The translations under genes were made by a program, and so were the position numbers. From contig NZ_CP072801.1 in NCBI RefSeq assembly GCF_017901135.1, forward strand, positions 3,283,501 to 3,347,500: a stretch of 64,000 nt of DNA, read 5' to 3'. This document shows, piece by piece, positions 55,569-63,893 of the stretch; position 1 is the stretch's first letter, and each line of letters opens with the position of its first letter. The notes beneath the pieces are model-generated. The model searched no databases. It had not been told where the DNA came from and saw nothing but the letters and a program-made list of their open reading frames with translations. The stretch is from Thiothrix litoralis. GTDB lineage: Bacteria; Pseudomonadota; Gammaproteobacteria; Thiotrichales; Thiotrichaceae.

Positions 55569-57761
55569 TTATTTCGCCCCTATCTCCTTTAGCATCGCCA
55601 TGATTTCGTCGCTCACTGTGGCTAAATCAGCATCAATCGCTTCCAGCGCACGCGGTGGGCTGTACTGGTAAAAGTGGCGGTTGAAGGGGATTTCATAGCC
55701 GATAATGCCGATTTGCTTGTCCTTGGTATCGCGTTTGGTGCTGTCGATCCACGCTTCCGGTACGTGTGGCAACACTTCACGCTGGAAATAGGTTTCGATG
55801 TCTTCGCACAAGGGGACGTTTTCGTAGTCGCGCAAATCGCTATCGGCTTCGTACTCGACAAAGTTATACCCTGACTTGCCGATGTAGTCGTAGAAGCCGT
55901 ATAACTCGGATGTTTCCATTTCTTCGTACAGCTTTTTGATGACCTTTTCAGCGGCTGGATTTTTCCACGTAATCGCGTCCAACAATTGCTTACGTTCCCA
56001 CGCATCCAGCTTGATGTCGCTCTTTTTACAGGTCTTTTTCAGTAAAGCATCAAAGGCGTTGAAATCGTCGTATTGGGTTTCCCCCAGCGTTTGTTGCAGT
56101 TGTTGGGCTTTGCCCAGTAATGCCAGTTGCTTGCTCCATGTATCCGCTGCTTGTAGGTCACGGACTTGCCCGCCCTTCAGGTCATTACGGTGTTTGTCGA
56201 TATAGTGCTGGATGGTTTCTTCACATTCATCAAAAGCTTCATACAGATTTTCGCCGAGCTTGGCGTACAAGGCTTCCATGTGTTCACGGATGGAGGGTAA
56301 ATAACGCAGACTTGTGATTTTTTCAGCGGTGAATTGTGCCGATAGCCGCAACGGGCGTTCGACCGTGATGCGCCGATAGCCAAACGCGGTGGTGGCAAAG
56401 ATTTTGGCTTTTGCGCTGGGGGTGAACGCATCATACAGCCGCACTAGGGTGTTTATCTGTTCTTCGCTCAACACATTGCGCTTGTTACCCAAGGATTTGC
56501 GCATCTTGTTGTAATCATTGGTGGCATCCACCAATAGCACTTTATCTTTGCGTTCAGCGATTTTGTGGTTACTGAGTATCCAGATGTAAGTGGCAATGCC
56601 GGTGTTGTAAAACATATCGTTAGGCAGGGCGATAATGCCTTCCAGTAAATCGTTTTCCAGCACATAGCGACGGATTTCACTTTCACCCGAACCCGCCCCC
56701 CCCGTGAACAGCGGTGAACCGTTGAGGATAATGCCAATCCGTGACGGGTTATCCTCAGCACTGTGCATTTTGGATAGCAAGTGCATCAAAAACAGTAACG
56801 AACCATCGGAGACACGCGGCAAGCCAGCCCCAAACCGCCCCATCATGCCTTTGAGTTCGTGTTCGTCCTTGATGACTTTTTCGACTTTTTTCCAATCCAC
56901 TCCAAACGGCGGGTTGGATAGCATGTAATCAAACTTTTGGTTGGGGAGCTGGTCATTGGAGAGCGTATTACCCAATTTGAGGTTTTCAATCTCCTGCCCC
57001 TTGATCAGCATATCGCCTTTGCAGATGGCGTAGGATTCGGGGTTGAGTTCCTGCCCATACACCTTGATGGATGCGGTGGGATGAATGCTGTGGATGTATT
57101 CTGAACTGCTGGAAAGGAAGCCGCCTGTCCCCGCTGTCGGGTCGTAAATGGTGCGGATAATGCCTTTGCTTTGCCCGTTTACCTTGTCATCTTCCATAAT
57201 GACCAAGGCAGTGGTCAGACGCACAATGTCACGCGGGGTGAAGTGTTCCCCTGCCGTTTCATTGGATGATTCCGCAAACCGCCGGATCAGTTCCTCAAAC
57301 ATCAAGCCCATGTCGTGGTTGGAAAGTGTTTGGGGGCTTAAATCCATCTCCCGGAATTTGTTCACCACCTGATACAACAGGTCGGCATCGTTCAGTTGCG
57401 CGGCAAATTCGGCAAAATTGAAATAGTCGAAAATCTGGTAGGCGTTTGCTGAAAAACTTTTGAGGTAGTGGTTCAGATTGTCGAGTGTGCCGCGTTCCCC
57501 CAGTTTGCCAAGCGTCATGCTGGAAGTGTTGTAAAACGCTTGCTTGGCTGCGGTAAGCAACAATATTTCTAGCGCGTTTTCTCCCATTGCCTGATGCAAG
57601 TCCAACACCGCTTGTTTGGTGGAGGCAAGCACACATTCCATGCGCCGCAACAAGGTGAAGGGCAGGATAATGCGCCCGTATTGCGACCGTTTGAAATCAC
57701 CGCGTAACAGGTCAGCGACTGACCAAATGAATTCAGCATTGGGGTTTTGGTTGTCAGACAT
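55569..57761 (-). CDS. hsdM: Type I restriction enzyme M (methyltransferase) subunit
   Basis: The 730-residue protein is an N6-adenine methyltransferase. It has the N-terminal HsdM helical domain ([19 protein letters not shown]), the SAM motif [16 protein letters not shown] near residue 206 and the catalytic NPPFG near 284, followed by a long C-terminal helical extension (about 500-730) with [19 protein letters not shown]. The length is greater than the classic 520 residues, as in the larger HsdM branch. It leads the island's leftward operon. Confidence 0.95.
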   Translation of the reverse strand: MSDNQNPNAEFIWSVADLLRGDFKRSQYGRIILPFTLLRRMECVLASTKQAVLDLHQAMGENALEILLLTAAKQAFYNTSSMTLGKLGERGTLDNLNHYLKSFSANAYQIFDYFNFAEFAAQLNDADLLYQVVNKFREMDLSPQTLSNHDMGLMFEELIRRFAESSNETAGEHFTPRDIVRLTTALVIMEDDKVNGQSKGIIRTIYDPTAGTGGFLSSSSEYIHSIHPTASIKVYGQELNPESYAICKGDMLIKGQEIENLKLGNTLSNDQLPNQKFDYMLSNPPFGVDWKKVEKVIKDEHELKGMMGRFGAGLPRVSDGSLLFLMHLLSKMHSAEDNPSRIGIILNGSPLFTGGAGSGESEIRRYVLENDLLEGIIALPNDMFYNTGIATYIWILSNHKIAERKDKVLLVDATNDYNKMRKSLGNKRNVLSEEQINTLVRLYDAFTPSAKAKIFATTAFGYRRITVERPLRLSAQFTAEKITSLRYLPSIREHMEALYAKLGENLYEAFDECEETIQHYIDKHRNDLKGGQVRDLQAADTWSKQLALLGKAQQLQQTLGETQYDDFNAFDALLKKTCKKSDIKLDAWERKQLLDAITWKNPAAEKVIKKLYEEMETSELYGFYDYIGKSGYNFVEYEADSDLRDYENVPLCEDIETYFQREVLPHVPEAWIDSTKRDTKDKQIGIIGYEIPFNRHFYQYSPPRALEAIDADLATVSDEIMAMLKEIGAK

Positions 57762-57961
57762 AGCAGCACAAACGTCTTGGTTAACAGAAACGCACTAGCT
57801 TAACACAAGGTCGGGAATAACATTTAGGCAGTAACAATGTCGCTAATGAAAATCTTCTGGTTGATTTTTTACTGAACTCTGCCCTATCCTAAAAAAGCAG
57901 CCCGACCAACGGGCAGCAACTGCAAAATTCTGGGACTGTTATACCCATTTTCGGCGGCAAC

Positions 57962-57990
57962 ACCGCCACAGCGACACAGGCGGTTTTTTT
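57962..57990 (+). terminator. Rho-independent terminator
   Basis: ACCGCC (57962-57967) and GGCGGT (57979-57984), an 11-base loop and seven T. It could end a rightward transcript whose source is not obvious. Confidence 0.55.
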
Positions 57991-58004
57991 ACGCCTGTAG
58001 ACTA
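57964..58004. repeat. 41-bp direct repeat, left copy
   Basis: Matches 60601-60641 at 38 of 41 bases. It includes the terminator hairpin and the GCCTGTAGACTA tail. Confidence 0.75.
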
Positions 58005-58139
58005 CGCACCATCGGTTATGCCGGGTATGCGTGGACTACAACACCGCTTCGGCGGAAAGAAGCGCGTCGTTTTCCGAAAAGACGATAACAGTACCCGGCA
58101 ACTTTGCCCAATGTTAAAACTTTTTTCGGAGAATCAGCG

Positions 58140-58475
58140 ATGAACGCTAACCCTATGGGCGCATTGCGTCCTGCACATGGCTATCTGCCCGCCTTCCCGC
58201 GTGTGCCATCACCTACCCGTAAACCCAAAAAACGCCCGCTTACCTATCGCCGTACCGATACCGGCTTGATTGCCTACCATCACCGCCAACCCGTTGCTTG
58301 GATCGTGCAAGGCTACCATTCAGGCCAATTGAACCAACAGCCGAAAACCTGCCATTTTGTCGATGTGGCATACCACCGCCAAACCACCCACGGCATCAAC
58401 CTTGAAACCGCCGATTTTGAGACAGTCACGCAAGCCGTCACCTTCATCAATGGCGTGTTTGGGGGTGCTGCATGA
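58140..58475 (+). CDS. Hypothetical protein of the satellite-like module
   Basis: With ATG at 58140 (GGAG 7 bp upstream) the protein is 111 residues. It has a basic N-terminal part (TRKPKKRPLTYRRTDTG) and a beta-rich C-terminal part (QPVAWIVQGYHSG, CHFVDVAYHRQTTHGIN) with several His. No family is recognised. It overlaps the AlpA-like gene by 4 bp and begins the operon. Confidence 0.65.
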   Translation: MNANPMGALRPAHGYLPAFPRVPSPTRKPKKRPLTYRRTDTGLIAYHHRQPVAWIVQGYHSGQLNQQPKTCHFVDVAYHRQTTHGINLETADFETVTQAVTFINGVFGGAA

Positions 58476-58708
58476 AAACCCACACACCCGCCCCCCAATT
58501 GCCCAACAGTGGCTATTCACGCTGGCAACAACTTGCCCCATTCATGCCATTTTCACGCGAAACATGGCGGTTATTGGTCAAGGCAGGCAAAGCCCCCCAG
58601 ACCACTTACCTAAGCAAACGCTGCAAAATCTACCCGAATGCGGAAGTGCATCGCTGGTTTGCTGACCCCAACAATTACCGCACCCAACGGCAAGGGGGTG
58701 AAGCATGA
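58472..58708 (+). CDS. AlpA-like phage regulator (excisionase-type HTH)
   Basis: The 78-residue protein has a winged-helix excisionase fold with GYSRWQQLAPFMPFSRETW and LVKAGKAPQTTYLSKRCKI, similar to AlpA and MerR-type small regulators of integrated elements. In satellites such genes control excision or replication. Overlaps the next gene by 4 bp (ATGA). Confidence 0.78.
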   Translation: MKTHTPAPQLPNSGYSRWQQLAPFMPFSRETWRLLVKAGKAPQTTYLSKRCKIYPNAEVHRWFADPNNYRTQRQGGEA

Positions 58709-59577
58709 GCCTTGCCCGTGATTTGATTGATGCCGCATTGGCAGCGGATTTGACGCAAAACGAATTGCGCGTCTTCCTTGCCCTGTTCCGCCAAACGCTA
58801 TGCTACGGCAAAACCGCCGACCCCTTGACCCTGAAACGGTTGGCAACCCTAACCGCGATCCGTAAAGATCGGCTTGCCCCGGCGATTGCTGGCGTGACCG
58901 ACAAAGGTTTGTTTGCGACGCAACCTCACCCCGTGTTTGAGTTTGAATACCGCATCCCGGCGGATTTTCTGTCAGCGTACCCCGATGGTTTTTTTGTGCC
59001 TGCCCTTCCAAAAAACGGGGAGGCTTTCCGTTTTTCGGGCGAAACTTCCGAAAAATGGGAACATACATCTATATACCTTACTACTCCTAACCTTACCCCT
59101 ACCACTACCCCACCGCCGGAAATTCCCCCAACGGAAGCCAGTCGCAGTGGTGATTTGCCAGCCAACAGCGAAGCGCAAGCCTTGCCCTATCCTGCTAGTT
59201 TCGGCAAGCAAGGGCGCAAATCCGCCGCCCGCATTCTCGACGGCTTGACCCCGGACAATGCCCGCGATTGCCTGCTGTTGCTTTCCAATGCGATGGATGC
59301 GGGAAAAGTGAAATCCCCCTTGGGCTATTTGCACCAACTCGCACAAGCCGCCCGTAGCGGTACGCTGGATTGCAGCGTATTACAGGCACACCAGCAAGCC
59401 GCGCAAAACCGTACCGATACCGACCGCAACGCCCAATTACGCGCCTTGCTGGATGATATACGCGGGCTGGATGCACTGTTTGCCCATGCGGGTATGCCAA
59501 TGGATGCCATCACCGCCGCCAAACGCGCCGCCTTGATTGCCGAATACAACGCCATCCGGCAGGCGGTGCAAGCATGA
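58705..59577 (+). CDS. Replication-type protein of a phage-like module
   Basis: The 290-residue protein has an N-terminal winged helix of the phage replication-protein-O type (LTQNELRVFLALFRQTLCY, LKRLATLTAIRKDRLAPAI), a low-complexity Thr/Pro linker (about 130-170), and a C-terminal helical region with RKSAARILDGLTPDNARDC, QAARSGTLDCSVLQAHQQA and AHAGMPMDAITAAKRAALI. It likely initiates replication or recruits the host helicase. An internally deleted copy lies at 60646-60903. Confidence 0.72.
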   Translation: MSLARDLIDAALAADLTQNELRVFLALFRQTLCYGKTADPLTLKRLATLTAIRKDRLAPAIAGVTDKGLFATQPHPVFEFEYRIPADFLSAYPDGFFVPALPKNGEAFRFSGETSEKWEHTSIYLTTPNLTPTTTPPPEIPPTEASRSGDLPANSEAQALPYPASFGKQGRKSAARILDGLTPDNARDCLLLLSNAMDAGKVKSPLGYLHQLAQAARSGTLDCSVLQAHQQAAQNRTDTDRNAQLRALLDDIRGLDALFAHAGMPMDAITAAKRAALIAEYNAIRQAVQA

Positions 59578-59789
59578 ACAATCTAACCGCTTTGCTTGCT
59601 GCTGTTGAATGGGATGTGGTGTATCAGACCATCGGCAAACTGTTAACGCTGTTGGCTTTGCTGTTGGCGGGATCATCCACCCTGCTTTGCCTATTTTTTA
59701 CCGCATTCACTTGGGCTTTCATTCGGGTTGAACCGGATAAAAGCCTGATCGGGATTATTGGCGCGGTTTGCGCCGCAATGGTGGTGTGA
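59574..59789 (+). CDS. Small two-segment membrane protein
   Basis: The 71-residue protein has two hydrophobic segments (LLTLLALLLAGSSTLLCLFF and SLIGIIGAVCAAMVV) joined by a short charged turn (RVEPDK). It overlaps the replication gene by 4 bp. The size fits a holin or toxin-like peptide, but nothing specific supports either. 59790-59969 after it shows no convincing gene. Confidence 0.5.
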   Translation: MNNLTALLAAVEWDVVYQTIGKLLTLLALLLAGSSTLLCLFFTAFTWAFIRVEPDKSLIGIIGAVCAAMVV

Positions 59790-59969
59790 GGTGCAATGGG
59801 CGATATTCTGCACCTGCAAACGCTGATTACCAGCGTTGACCCTGATAAACCAAAATCCCTACATGGGCATGTATTAACCGTCAGGGTATTGGCATTGTAA
59901 GCGACTAAATACAGTTGCATTGCTCACCAAGCCTCCTTAAACTACACCCAAGCAACCAAGGAAACCACC

Positions 59970-60218
59970 ATGAGCAAGCTGGAAAAACTGCTGGAAAAGA
60001 TGGGTAACCACAAAGCCACATGGACATGGCATGAACTCTGCTCACTGTTGGTAAAACTCGGCTACACCCAAGAAGAGGGTGATGGCTCGCGGGTCAAATT
60101 CGACAATGGCAACGCCACCGACCTGATCAACCTGCACAAGCCACACCCCGGCAACGAGGTAAAGGCTTACGTCATTCGCCAAGTCCGCGAAAAACTAACC
60201 ACGGGAGGTATGTTATGA
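59970..60218 (+). CDS. hicA: HicA-family mRNA interferase toxin
   Basis: The 82-residue protein belongs to the HicA branch with GSRVKFDNG and LHKPHPGNEVKAYVIRQVR. HicA has a double-stranded-RNA-binding-type fold with a catalytic His; in this branch the His lies in the LHKPHPG motif while the classic GSH is GSR. It would cleave mRNA when not bound by HicB. ATG at 59970; it overlaps hicB by 4 bp, with GGGAGG placed for the second gene. Confidence 0.88.
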   Translation: MSKLEKLLEKMGNHKATWTWHELCSLLVKLGYTQEEGDGSRVKFDNGNATDLINLHKPHPGNEVKAYVIRQVREKLTTGGML

Positions 60219-60547
60219 AAATGCTGGAACACAAAGGCTACTACGGCAGCATCGAAGCCTCAGTCGAAGATGACATCCTTTTCGGCAAGCTCGAATTCAT
60301 CGCCGCACTGGTCAACTACGAGGGCGAAACTGTCCACGCACTCAAAGCCGCATTTGAAGAAGCGGTTGAGGACTACCTGACAACCTGCCAAGCCAAAGGC
60401 TACACACCAGAAGTACCCTGCAAAGGCAGCTTCAACGTGCGTGTAGGTCACGATCTCCACCTTGCAGCAGCGGTAAAAGCCAAAGAACTCGGCATCAGCC
60501 TAAACGACTTCGTGCGCAACGCCATCAGCACCGCAACACCTGCATAA
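60215..60547 (+). CDS. hicB: HicB-family antitoxin
   Basis: The 110-residue protein has the HicB partial RNase H fold (HKGYYGSIEASVEDDILFG, TVHALKAAFEEAVEDYLTT) and a C-terminal ribbon-helix-helix (GSFNVRVGHDLHLAAAVKA, LNDFVRNAIS). It neutralises HicA and represses the operon. A perfect terminator hairpin follows 26 bp later. Confidence 0.9.
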   Translation: MKMLEHKGYYGSIEASVEDDILFGKLEFIAALVNYEGETVHALKAAFEEAVEDYLTTCQAKGYTPEVPCKGSFNVRVGHDLHLAAAVKAKELGISLNDFVRNAISTATPA

Positions 60548-60572
60548 TCGCTAAGCATTTTTATTCAGTTTG

Positions 60573-60595
60573 AAAGCCCACCCTGTGTGGGCTTT
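60573..60595 (+). terminator. Terminator hairpin of hicAB
   Basis: AAAGCCCAC (60573-60581) and GTGGGCTTT (60587-60595) form a perfect 9-bp stem with a 5-base loop ending in TTT. Confidence 0.65.
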
Positions 60596-60600
60596 AACAT

Positions 60601-60641
60601 CGCCACAGCGAAGCAGGCGGTTTTTTTATGCCTGTAGACTA
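60601..60641. repeat. 41-bp direct repeat, right copy
   Basis: Matches 57964-58004 at 38 of 41 bases, and is followed 5 bp later by the start of the deleted replication-gene copy. It also forms a CGCC/GGCG hairpin with a seven-T run. Confidence 0.75.
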
Positions 60642-60645
60642 AAGC

Positions 60646-60903
60646 ATGAGCCTTGCCCGTGATTTGATTGATGCCGCCCGTCGCGGTACGCTGGATTGCA
60701 GCGCATTACAGGCGCACCAACAAGCTGCCCAACACCGTACCGATACCGCCCGCAACGCCCGTTTACGCGCCTTACTGGGGGATATTCGCGGCCTCGATGC
60801 GCTGTTTGCCCATGCTGGTATACCGATGGATGTGATGACCGCCGCCAAGCGAGCGGCATGGATAGCGGAATACAACACGCTCCGGCAGGAGGGGCAGCCA
60901 TGA
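60646..60903 (+). pseudogene. Internally deleted copy of the replication gene
   Basis: The 85-codon frame begins MSLARDLIDAA, identical to the first 11 residues of the 290-residue replication protein, and continues with RRGTLDCSALQAHQQAAQH and AHAGIPMDVMTAAKRAAWI, matching its last 74 residues. About 205 codons are missing between. The join lies in GCCGC, present at both break points of the full copy (58732 and 59347 areas), so a short-homology deletion explains it. The frame is open and may still be translated. Confidence 0.85.
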
Positions 60904-60911
60904 ATCACAAA

Positions 60912-60961
60912 AGCTACCATGATAGCTAAAGACACCTTTTTAACGCCAAATCAGCTATAAT
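60912..60961 (+). promoter_or_regulatory. Promoter region of hipBA
   Basis: A perfect -10 TATAAT at 60956-60961 lies 32 bp before the hipB start; the -35 is poor. An imperfect palindrome AGCTA-CCATGA-TAGCT at 60912-60927 lies just upstream and could be an operator. The classic HipB site TATCC-N8-GGATA is not present. Confidence 0.45.
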
Positions 60962-60993
60962 GGTATCCAATTCATTTCACTCAGCAGGCCAGC

Positions 60994-61272
60994 ATGAACC
61001 GCCTTTCCCTCGTCACCGCTACGGATGTACAGCAACAACTGGCTGATGCCGTCAGGGAGCGGCGTAAGCGCATGAAACTGTCGCGCCGCCTCTTGGCTGA
61101 ACGCAGCACTGTGCCGGAAGCAACCATCAAGAAATTTGAAACCAGCGGGCAGATTTCCCTGCGGCAGTTCATCCTGTTATGGCAATGCGTTGATCAGCTT
61201 GAGCGCTTGGCAGCCTTGGGCAAGCCAGTGGCAGCAAGCCCGCGCAGTATTGAGGAGGTCTTGGGGCAATGA
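60994..61272 (+). CDS. hipB: HipB-type XRE antitoxin
   Basis: The 92-residue protein is a Cro/C1-type helix-turn-helix (LADAVRERRKRMKLSRRLL, AERSTVPEATIKKFETSGQ, ISLRQFILLWQCVDQLERL). It would repress the operon and bind HipA. It overlaps hipA by 4 bp. Confidence 0.85.
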   Translation: MNRLSLVTATDVQQQLADAVRERRKRMKLSRRLLAERSTVPEATIKKFETSGQISLRQFILLWQCVDQLERLAALGKPVAASPRSIEEVLGQ

Positions 61273-62561
61273 GTCGCTTTACCCCGGTGAATAGATTGGC
61301 GGTGTCACGCCGCTTGAGTGACGGTCAGTTGGTATCAGTAGGGGTGCTGGCGCAAAACCGTCAGGGGGTATTTTTCCAGTATGCTGATGATTATTGGCAG
61401 CGCTATCATAGCTTGTCACCCTTCCAGCTTCCTTTTGATACTGGGTTGCACCAAGCGCCGCGCCAACCGCATGGTGGGCTACAGGGTGTTTTCGCCGATT
61501 CCCTGCCGGATGGCTGGGGTTTGCTGTTGATGGATCGGGTCTTCCGCCGTCAGGGGATTTTACCGCAGCAATTGACCGCGTTGGATAGGCTGGCGTACAT
61601 CGGCAACCGTGGCATGGGGGCGCTTGAATACACCCCGGTTTCTGCTTACATCCCTCTGGATGATGCTTTGTGGGTGGATGTTGCCCGTCTGGGGCAGGAA
61701 GCAGCCCGGATTTTTGAAGGCCAGACCGACACGGTATTGGCGCAACTGGCGAATGCAGGCAGTTCCGGTGGGGCACGTCCCAAGGCGCAAATCTACCTCC
61801 AGCCTGATAACCCGGCGCGTGCCAGTACGTTGCCACAAGCCGGGTTGCAGCCGTGGCTGGTGAAATTCACTTCTGCATCGCTGGCGCTGGGGCATGAAGA
61901 AGGTTTGTGTGAAGCGGCTTACCTGAGCATGGCGGCACAGGCGGGTATTGATGTCCCGCAATGGCAATTGTTACCCGCAGCGGCTGGGGCGCAGGCACTG
62001 GCGTGGCTGGCATTACGTCGCTTTGATTGCCATGCAGCATCCCCCACGACTGGGCGTTATCATCTGCATAGCCTGTGCGGTTTGCTGGATGCGGATTTCC
62101 GAATGCCTTCGCTGGATTATGAAGACTTGATCAAAGCCAGCCAGATATTGTGTAAAAGCCCGGCAGTGGGGCAAATCCAGTTTACCCGTGCGGTTTTCAA
62201 CCTGTTTGCCTGTAATCAGGATGACCACAGCAAAAACTGGGCATTCCTGCTGGATGATGCTGGCAACTGGCGGCCTAGCCCTTGTTACGACATTACTTTT
62301 AGCCCCAACCCGCATGGGGAACACAGCACCGCGTTTGGCGGTTACGGCAAAGCACCCCCCGTGAAGGTGATGCAGCGGCTGGCACAGCAAGCCAATTTCA
62401 GTAGCTGGAAACAGGCACAAGCCGTTATCGAACAGGTCGTGGCTGCGGTGCAGAACTGGGAGACAGTAGCCAGTGGGTTGGGTATCCAGCCAGATACCCG
62501 CCAGTTGATTGCGCGTCAGCTCGATAATATTTACCAACAGAACAAGTCCCTTTTAACATGA
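61269..62561 (+). CDS. hipA: HipA-type serine/threonine kinase toxin
   Basis: The 430-residue protein has the N-subdomain (VGVLAQNRQGVFFQYADDY, LQGVFADSLPDGWGLLLMD), a P-loop-like GSSGGARPKAQI, and the kinase core with the catalytic Asp in CNQDDHSKNWAFLLDD and the metal-binding Asp in CYDITFSPN. HipA of E. coli phosphorylates glutamyl-tRNA synthetase and causes persistence; this one looks intact. It overlaps the next gene, a cupin, by 4 bp. Confidence 0.93.
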   Translation: MSRFTPVNRLAVSRRLSDGQLVSVGVLAQNRQGVFFQYADDYWQRYHSLSPFQLPFDTGLHQAPRQPHGGLQGVFADSLPDGWGLLLMDRVFRRQGILPQQLTALDRLAYIGNRGMGALEYTPVSAYIPLDDALWVDVARLGQEAARIFEGQTDTVLAQLANAGSSGGARPKAQIYLQPDNPARASTLPQAGLQPWLVKFTSASLALGHEEGLCEAAYLSMAAQAGIDVPQWQLLPAAAGAQALAWLALRRFDCHAASPTTGRYHLHSLCGLLDADFRMPSLDYEDLIKASQILCKSPAVGQIQFTRAVFNLFACNQDDHSKNWAFLLDDAGNWRPSPCYDITFSPNPHGEHSTAFGGYGKAPPVKVMQRLAQQANFSSWKQAQAVIEQVVAAVQNWETVASGLGIQPDTRQLIARQLDNIYQQNKSLLT

Positions 62562-62899
62562 AACTGACTACCCTCACCCAAACGCCTATTACCACCGTCA
62601 GCCATAACGCCCGTATCCAGAAGCAAGCGTTAATCACCTACGGTGAATTCCCCCCACTCACCAACTTTTCGCAAGCGACTTTCCCGCCTGGCGAAATCGC
62701 CCACGCTCACCAGCACAGTGATATGCTGGAAGTATTTTTCATCCAATCCGGCCATGCTGCGATGACGGTTGATGGCATCGAATACGACCTCCCCGCCGGA
62801 AGTTGCATCAGCATCGAACCCGGTGAAACCCACGAACTGCGCAATGCCAGCGCTACCGAGGCCATGCTCGTCACATACTTCGGTGTACAGGTACACTAA
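62558..62899 (+). CDS. Cupin-domain protein coupled to hipA
   Basis: The 113-residue single-domain cupin has motif 1 HAHQHSDMLEVFFIQSGHA (with three His and Glu as metal ligands) and motif 2 PAGSCISIEPGETHELRN. Small cupins bind a metal and can be enzymes or sensors; function is unknown. Its ATG overlaps the hipA stop (ATGA), so it is translated with the toxin. Confidence 0.82.
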   Translation: MKLTTLTQTPITTVSHNARIQKQALITYGEFPPLTNFSQATFPPGEIAHAHQHSDMLEVFFIQSGHAAMTVDGIEYDLPAGSCISIEPGETHELRNASATEAMLVTYFGVQVH

Positions 62900-62941
62900 G
62901 CGCAGTTCCTTCACGTCAAGCCCACCGCTCATCGGAAAAAC

Positions 62942-62957
62942 CGAACAAAAAACGAAT
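62942..62957 (+). promoter_or_regulatory. Candidate LexA box 1
   Basis: CGAACAAAAAACGAAT, of GAAC-N7-GAA type. It matches site 2 (opposite strand) at 14 of 16 bases and lies upstream of the lexA promoter. Confidence 0.5.
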
Positions 62958-62977
62958 AAATGGCAAGTATTTTTGAT

Positions 62978-63006
62978 TTGCTTGTCGTAGCCCTAAACCG
63001 TATATT
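62978..63006 (+). promoter_or_regulatory. lexA promoter candidate
   Basis: TTGCTT (62978-62983), a 17-bp spacer and TATATT (63001-63006), followed by the second candidate LexA site at the expected start point. Confidence 0.6.
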
Positions 63007-63008
63007 TG

Positions 63009-63024
63009 GTTCGTGTTTTGTTCG
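63009..63024 (-). promoter_or_regulatory. Candidate LexA box 2
   Basis: On the minus strand CGAACAAAACACGAAC (plus strand GTTC-N7-GTTC). It begins 2 bp after the -10 box, where a repressor would block transcription. Confidence 0.55.
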
Positions 63025-63046
63025 GTTTGTTAACAAGGAGTTCACG

Positions 63047-63658
63047 ATGCTCACACGACGACAACAGCAAATAATGGACATCATCCAGTCCCTCTACGCC
63101 CGCAATGGCTACACCCCTACTTTGGATGAAATTGCCAGCGCTGTCGGAATTTCCACCCGCAGCACGGTTCACCAACATGTGCAGGCGCTGATCAGGGAAG
63201 GTCGCCTGCACGCAACGCCGGGCAAACGTGCCTACCGGATGCCCGAAACGGCAGTGGCGCGTCACCCGCAAATGCCGCTGAGGCTGGGCTTACCACTGGC
63301 AGGCCGTATCGCTGCCGGTAAGCCGATCGAGGCAATCAGTGGCAAGGATGAAATCAACCCCGGCGACCTATTCCGTGGCAATGGGCGTTACGTACTGGAA
63401 GTGCGTGGTGAGTCGATGATCGACATCGGCATTATGGATGGCGATTTCGTCGTGATCCAGCAACAGGAAGATGCCTGCGATGGCGACATCGTGGTGGCAC
63501 TGGTGGAGCGTGAGGAAGTAACCCTCAAACGCATTTACCGCTTAGCAGATGGCCGCATCGAATTACGCCCAGAAAACCGTACCTTGCAGCCGATGGTTTA
63601 CCCAACAGAAAGCGTACAGGTACAGGGCAAAATGGTGGGCTTGTTCCGCAGTTATTAG
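63047..63658 (+). CDS. lexA: LexA repressor (SOS response)
   Basis: The 203-residue protein has an N-terminal winged helix (QQQIMDIIQSLYARNGYTP, AVGISTRSTVHQHVQALIR), the cleavage site Ala90-Gly91 in RIAAGKPIEA, and the Ser123-Lys161 dyad in GESMID and VTLKRIYR. On DNA damage RecA filaments trigger its self-cleavage. ATG at 63047 is fixed by AAGGAG 6 bp upstream; an in-frame TTG at 62960 is rejected. Two related GAAC-N7-GAA motifs flank its promoter. The DNA-binding helix has ISTRSTVHQH, unlike E. coli's. Confidence 0.95.
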   Translation: MLTRRQQQIMDIIQSLYARNGYTPTLDEIASAVGISTRSTVHQHVQALIREGRLHATPGKRAYRMPETAVARHPQMPLRLGLPLAGRIAAGKPIEAISGKDEINPGDLFRGNGRYVLEVRGESMIDIGIMDGDFVVIQQQEDACDGDIVVALVEREEVTLKRIYRLADGRIELRPENRTLQPMVYPTESVQVQGKMVGLFRSY

Positions 63659-63893
63659 TGAGGAAGCAACAATAGCAGTAAAGACTGGAACTGAATTCCC
63701 AAAGCGCTGTTGGCAAGCCGCTGGGTGAATCAGCCTGTACCGGAAATACCGCTGTCCGGGCACGCTGTCCGGTAAACCGTGCAGACCAGCTAACATCAGG
63801 TTATGATAATGAGGGCTATTGACGATCCGGCAGCATTCTATGCTGGAATCGTCTATATAAATGATTAACTTAGATTGTCTGCGCGGAACTGTC

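Larger units (their letters stand above)
57762..58139. other. Intergenic region left of the satellite-like module
   Basis: The 378 bp between hsdM and the first gene of the module hold the hsdM promoter side (57770-57900, AT-rich, no clear boxes), a terminator (57962-57990) and imperfect palindromes around 58050-58085 (CCGCTTCGGCGG and ACGCGTCG-type). No gene is seen. Confidence 0.5.

Noticed and set aside
59796-59900. A 34-codon frame (MGDILHLQTLITSV...) between the small membrane protein and hicA.
   Set aside because: Too short, no ribosome-binding site, and no similarity; could be a fragment, but unsupported.
60962-60993. A classic HipB operator (TATCC-N8-GGATA) before hipB.
   Set aside because: One TATCC half is present but no GGATA partner at the right distance.
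62960-63046. An upstream TTG start for lexA giving 29 extra residues.
   Set aside because: It would place the promoter and candidate LexA box inside the gene; the ATG at 63047 has AAGGAG and matches the family start.
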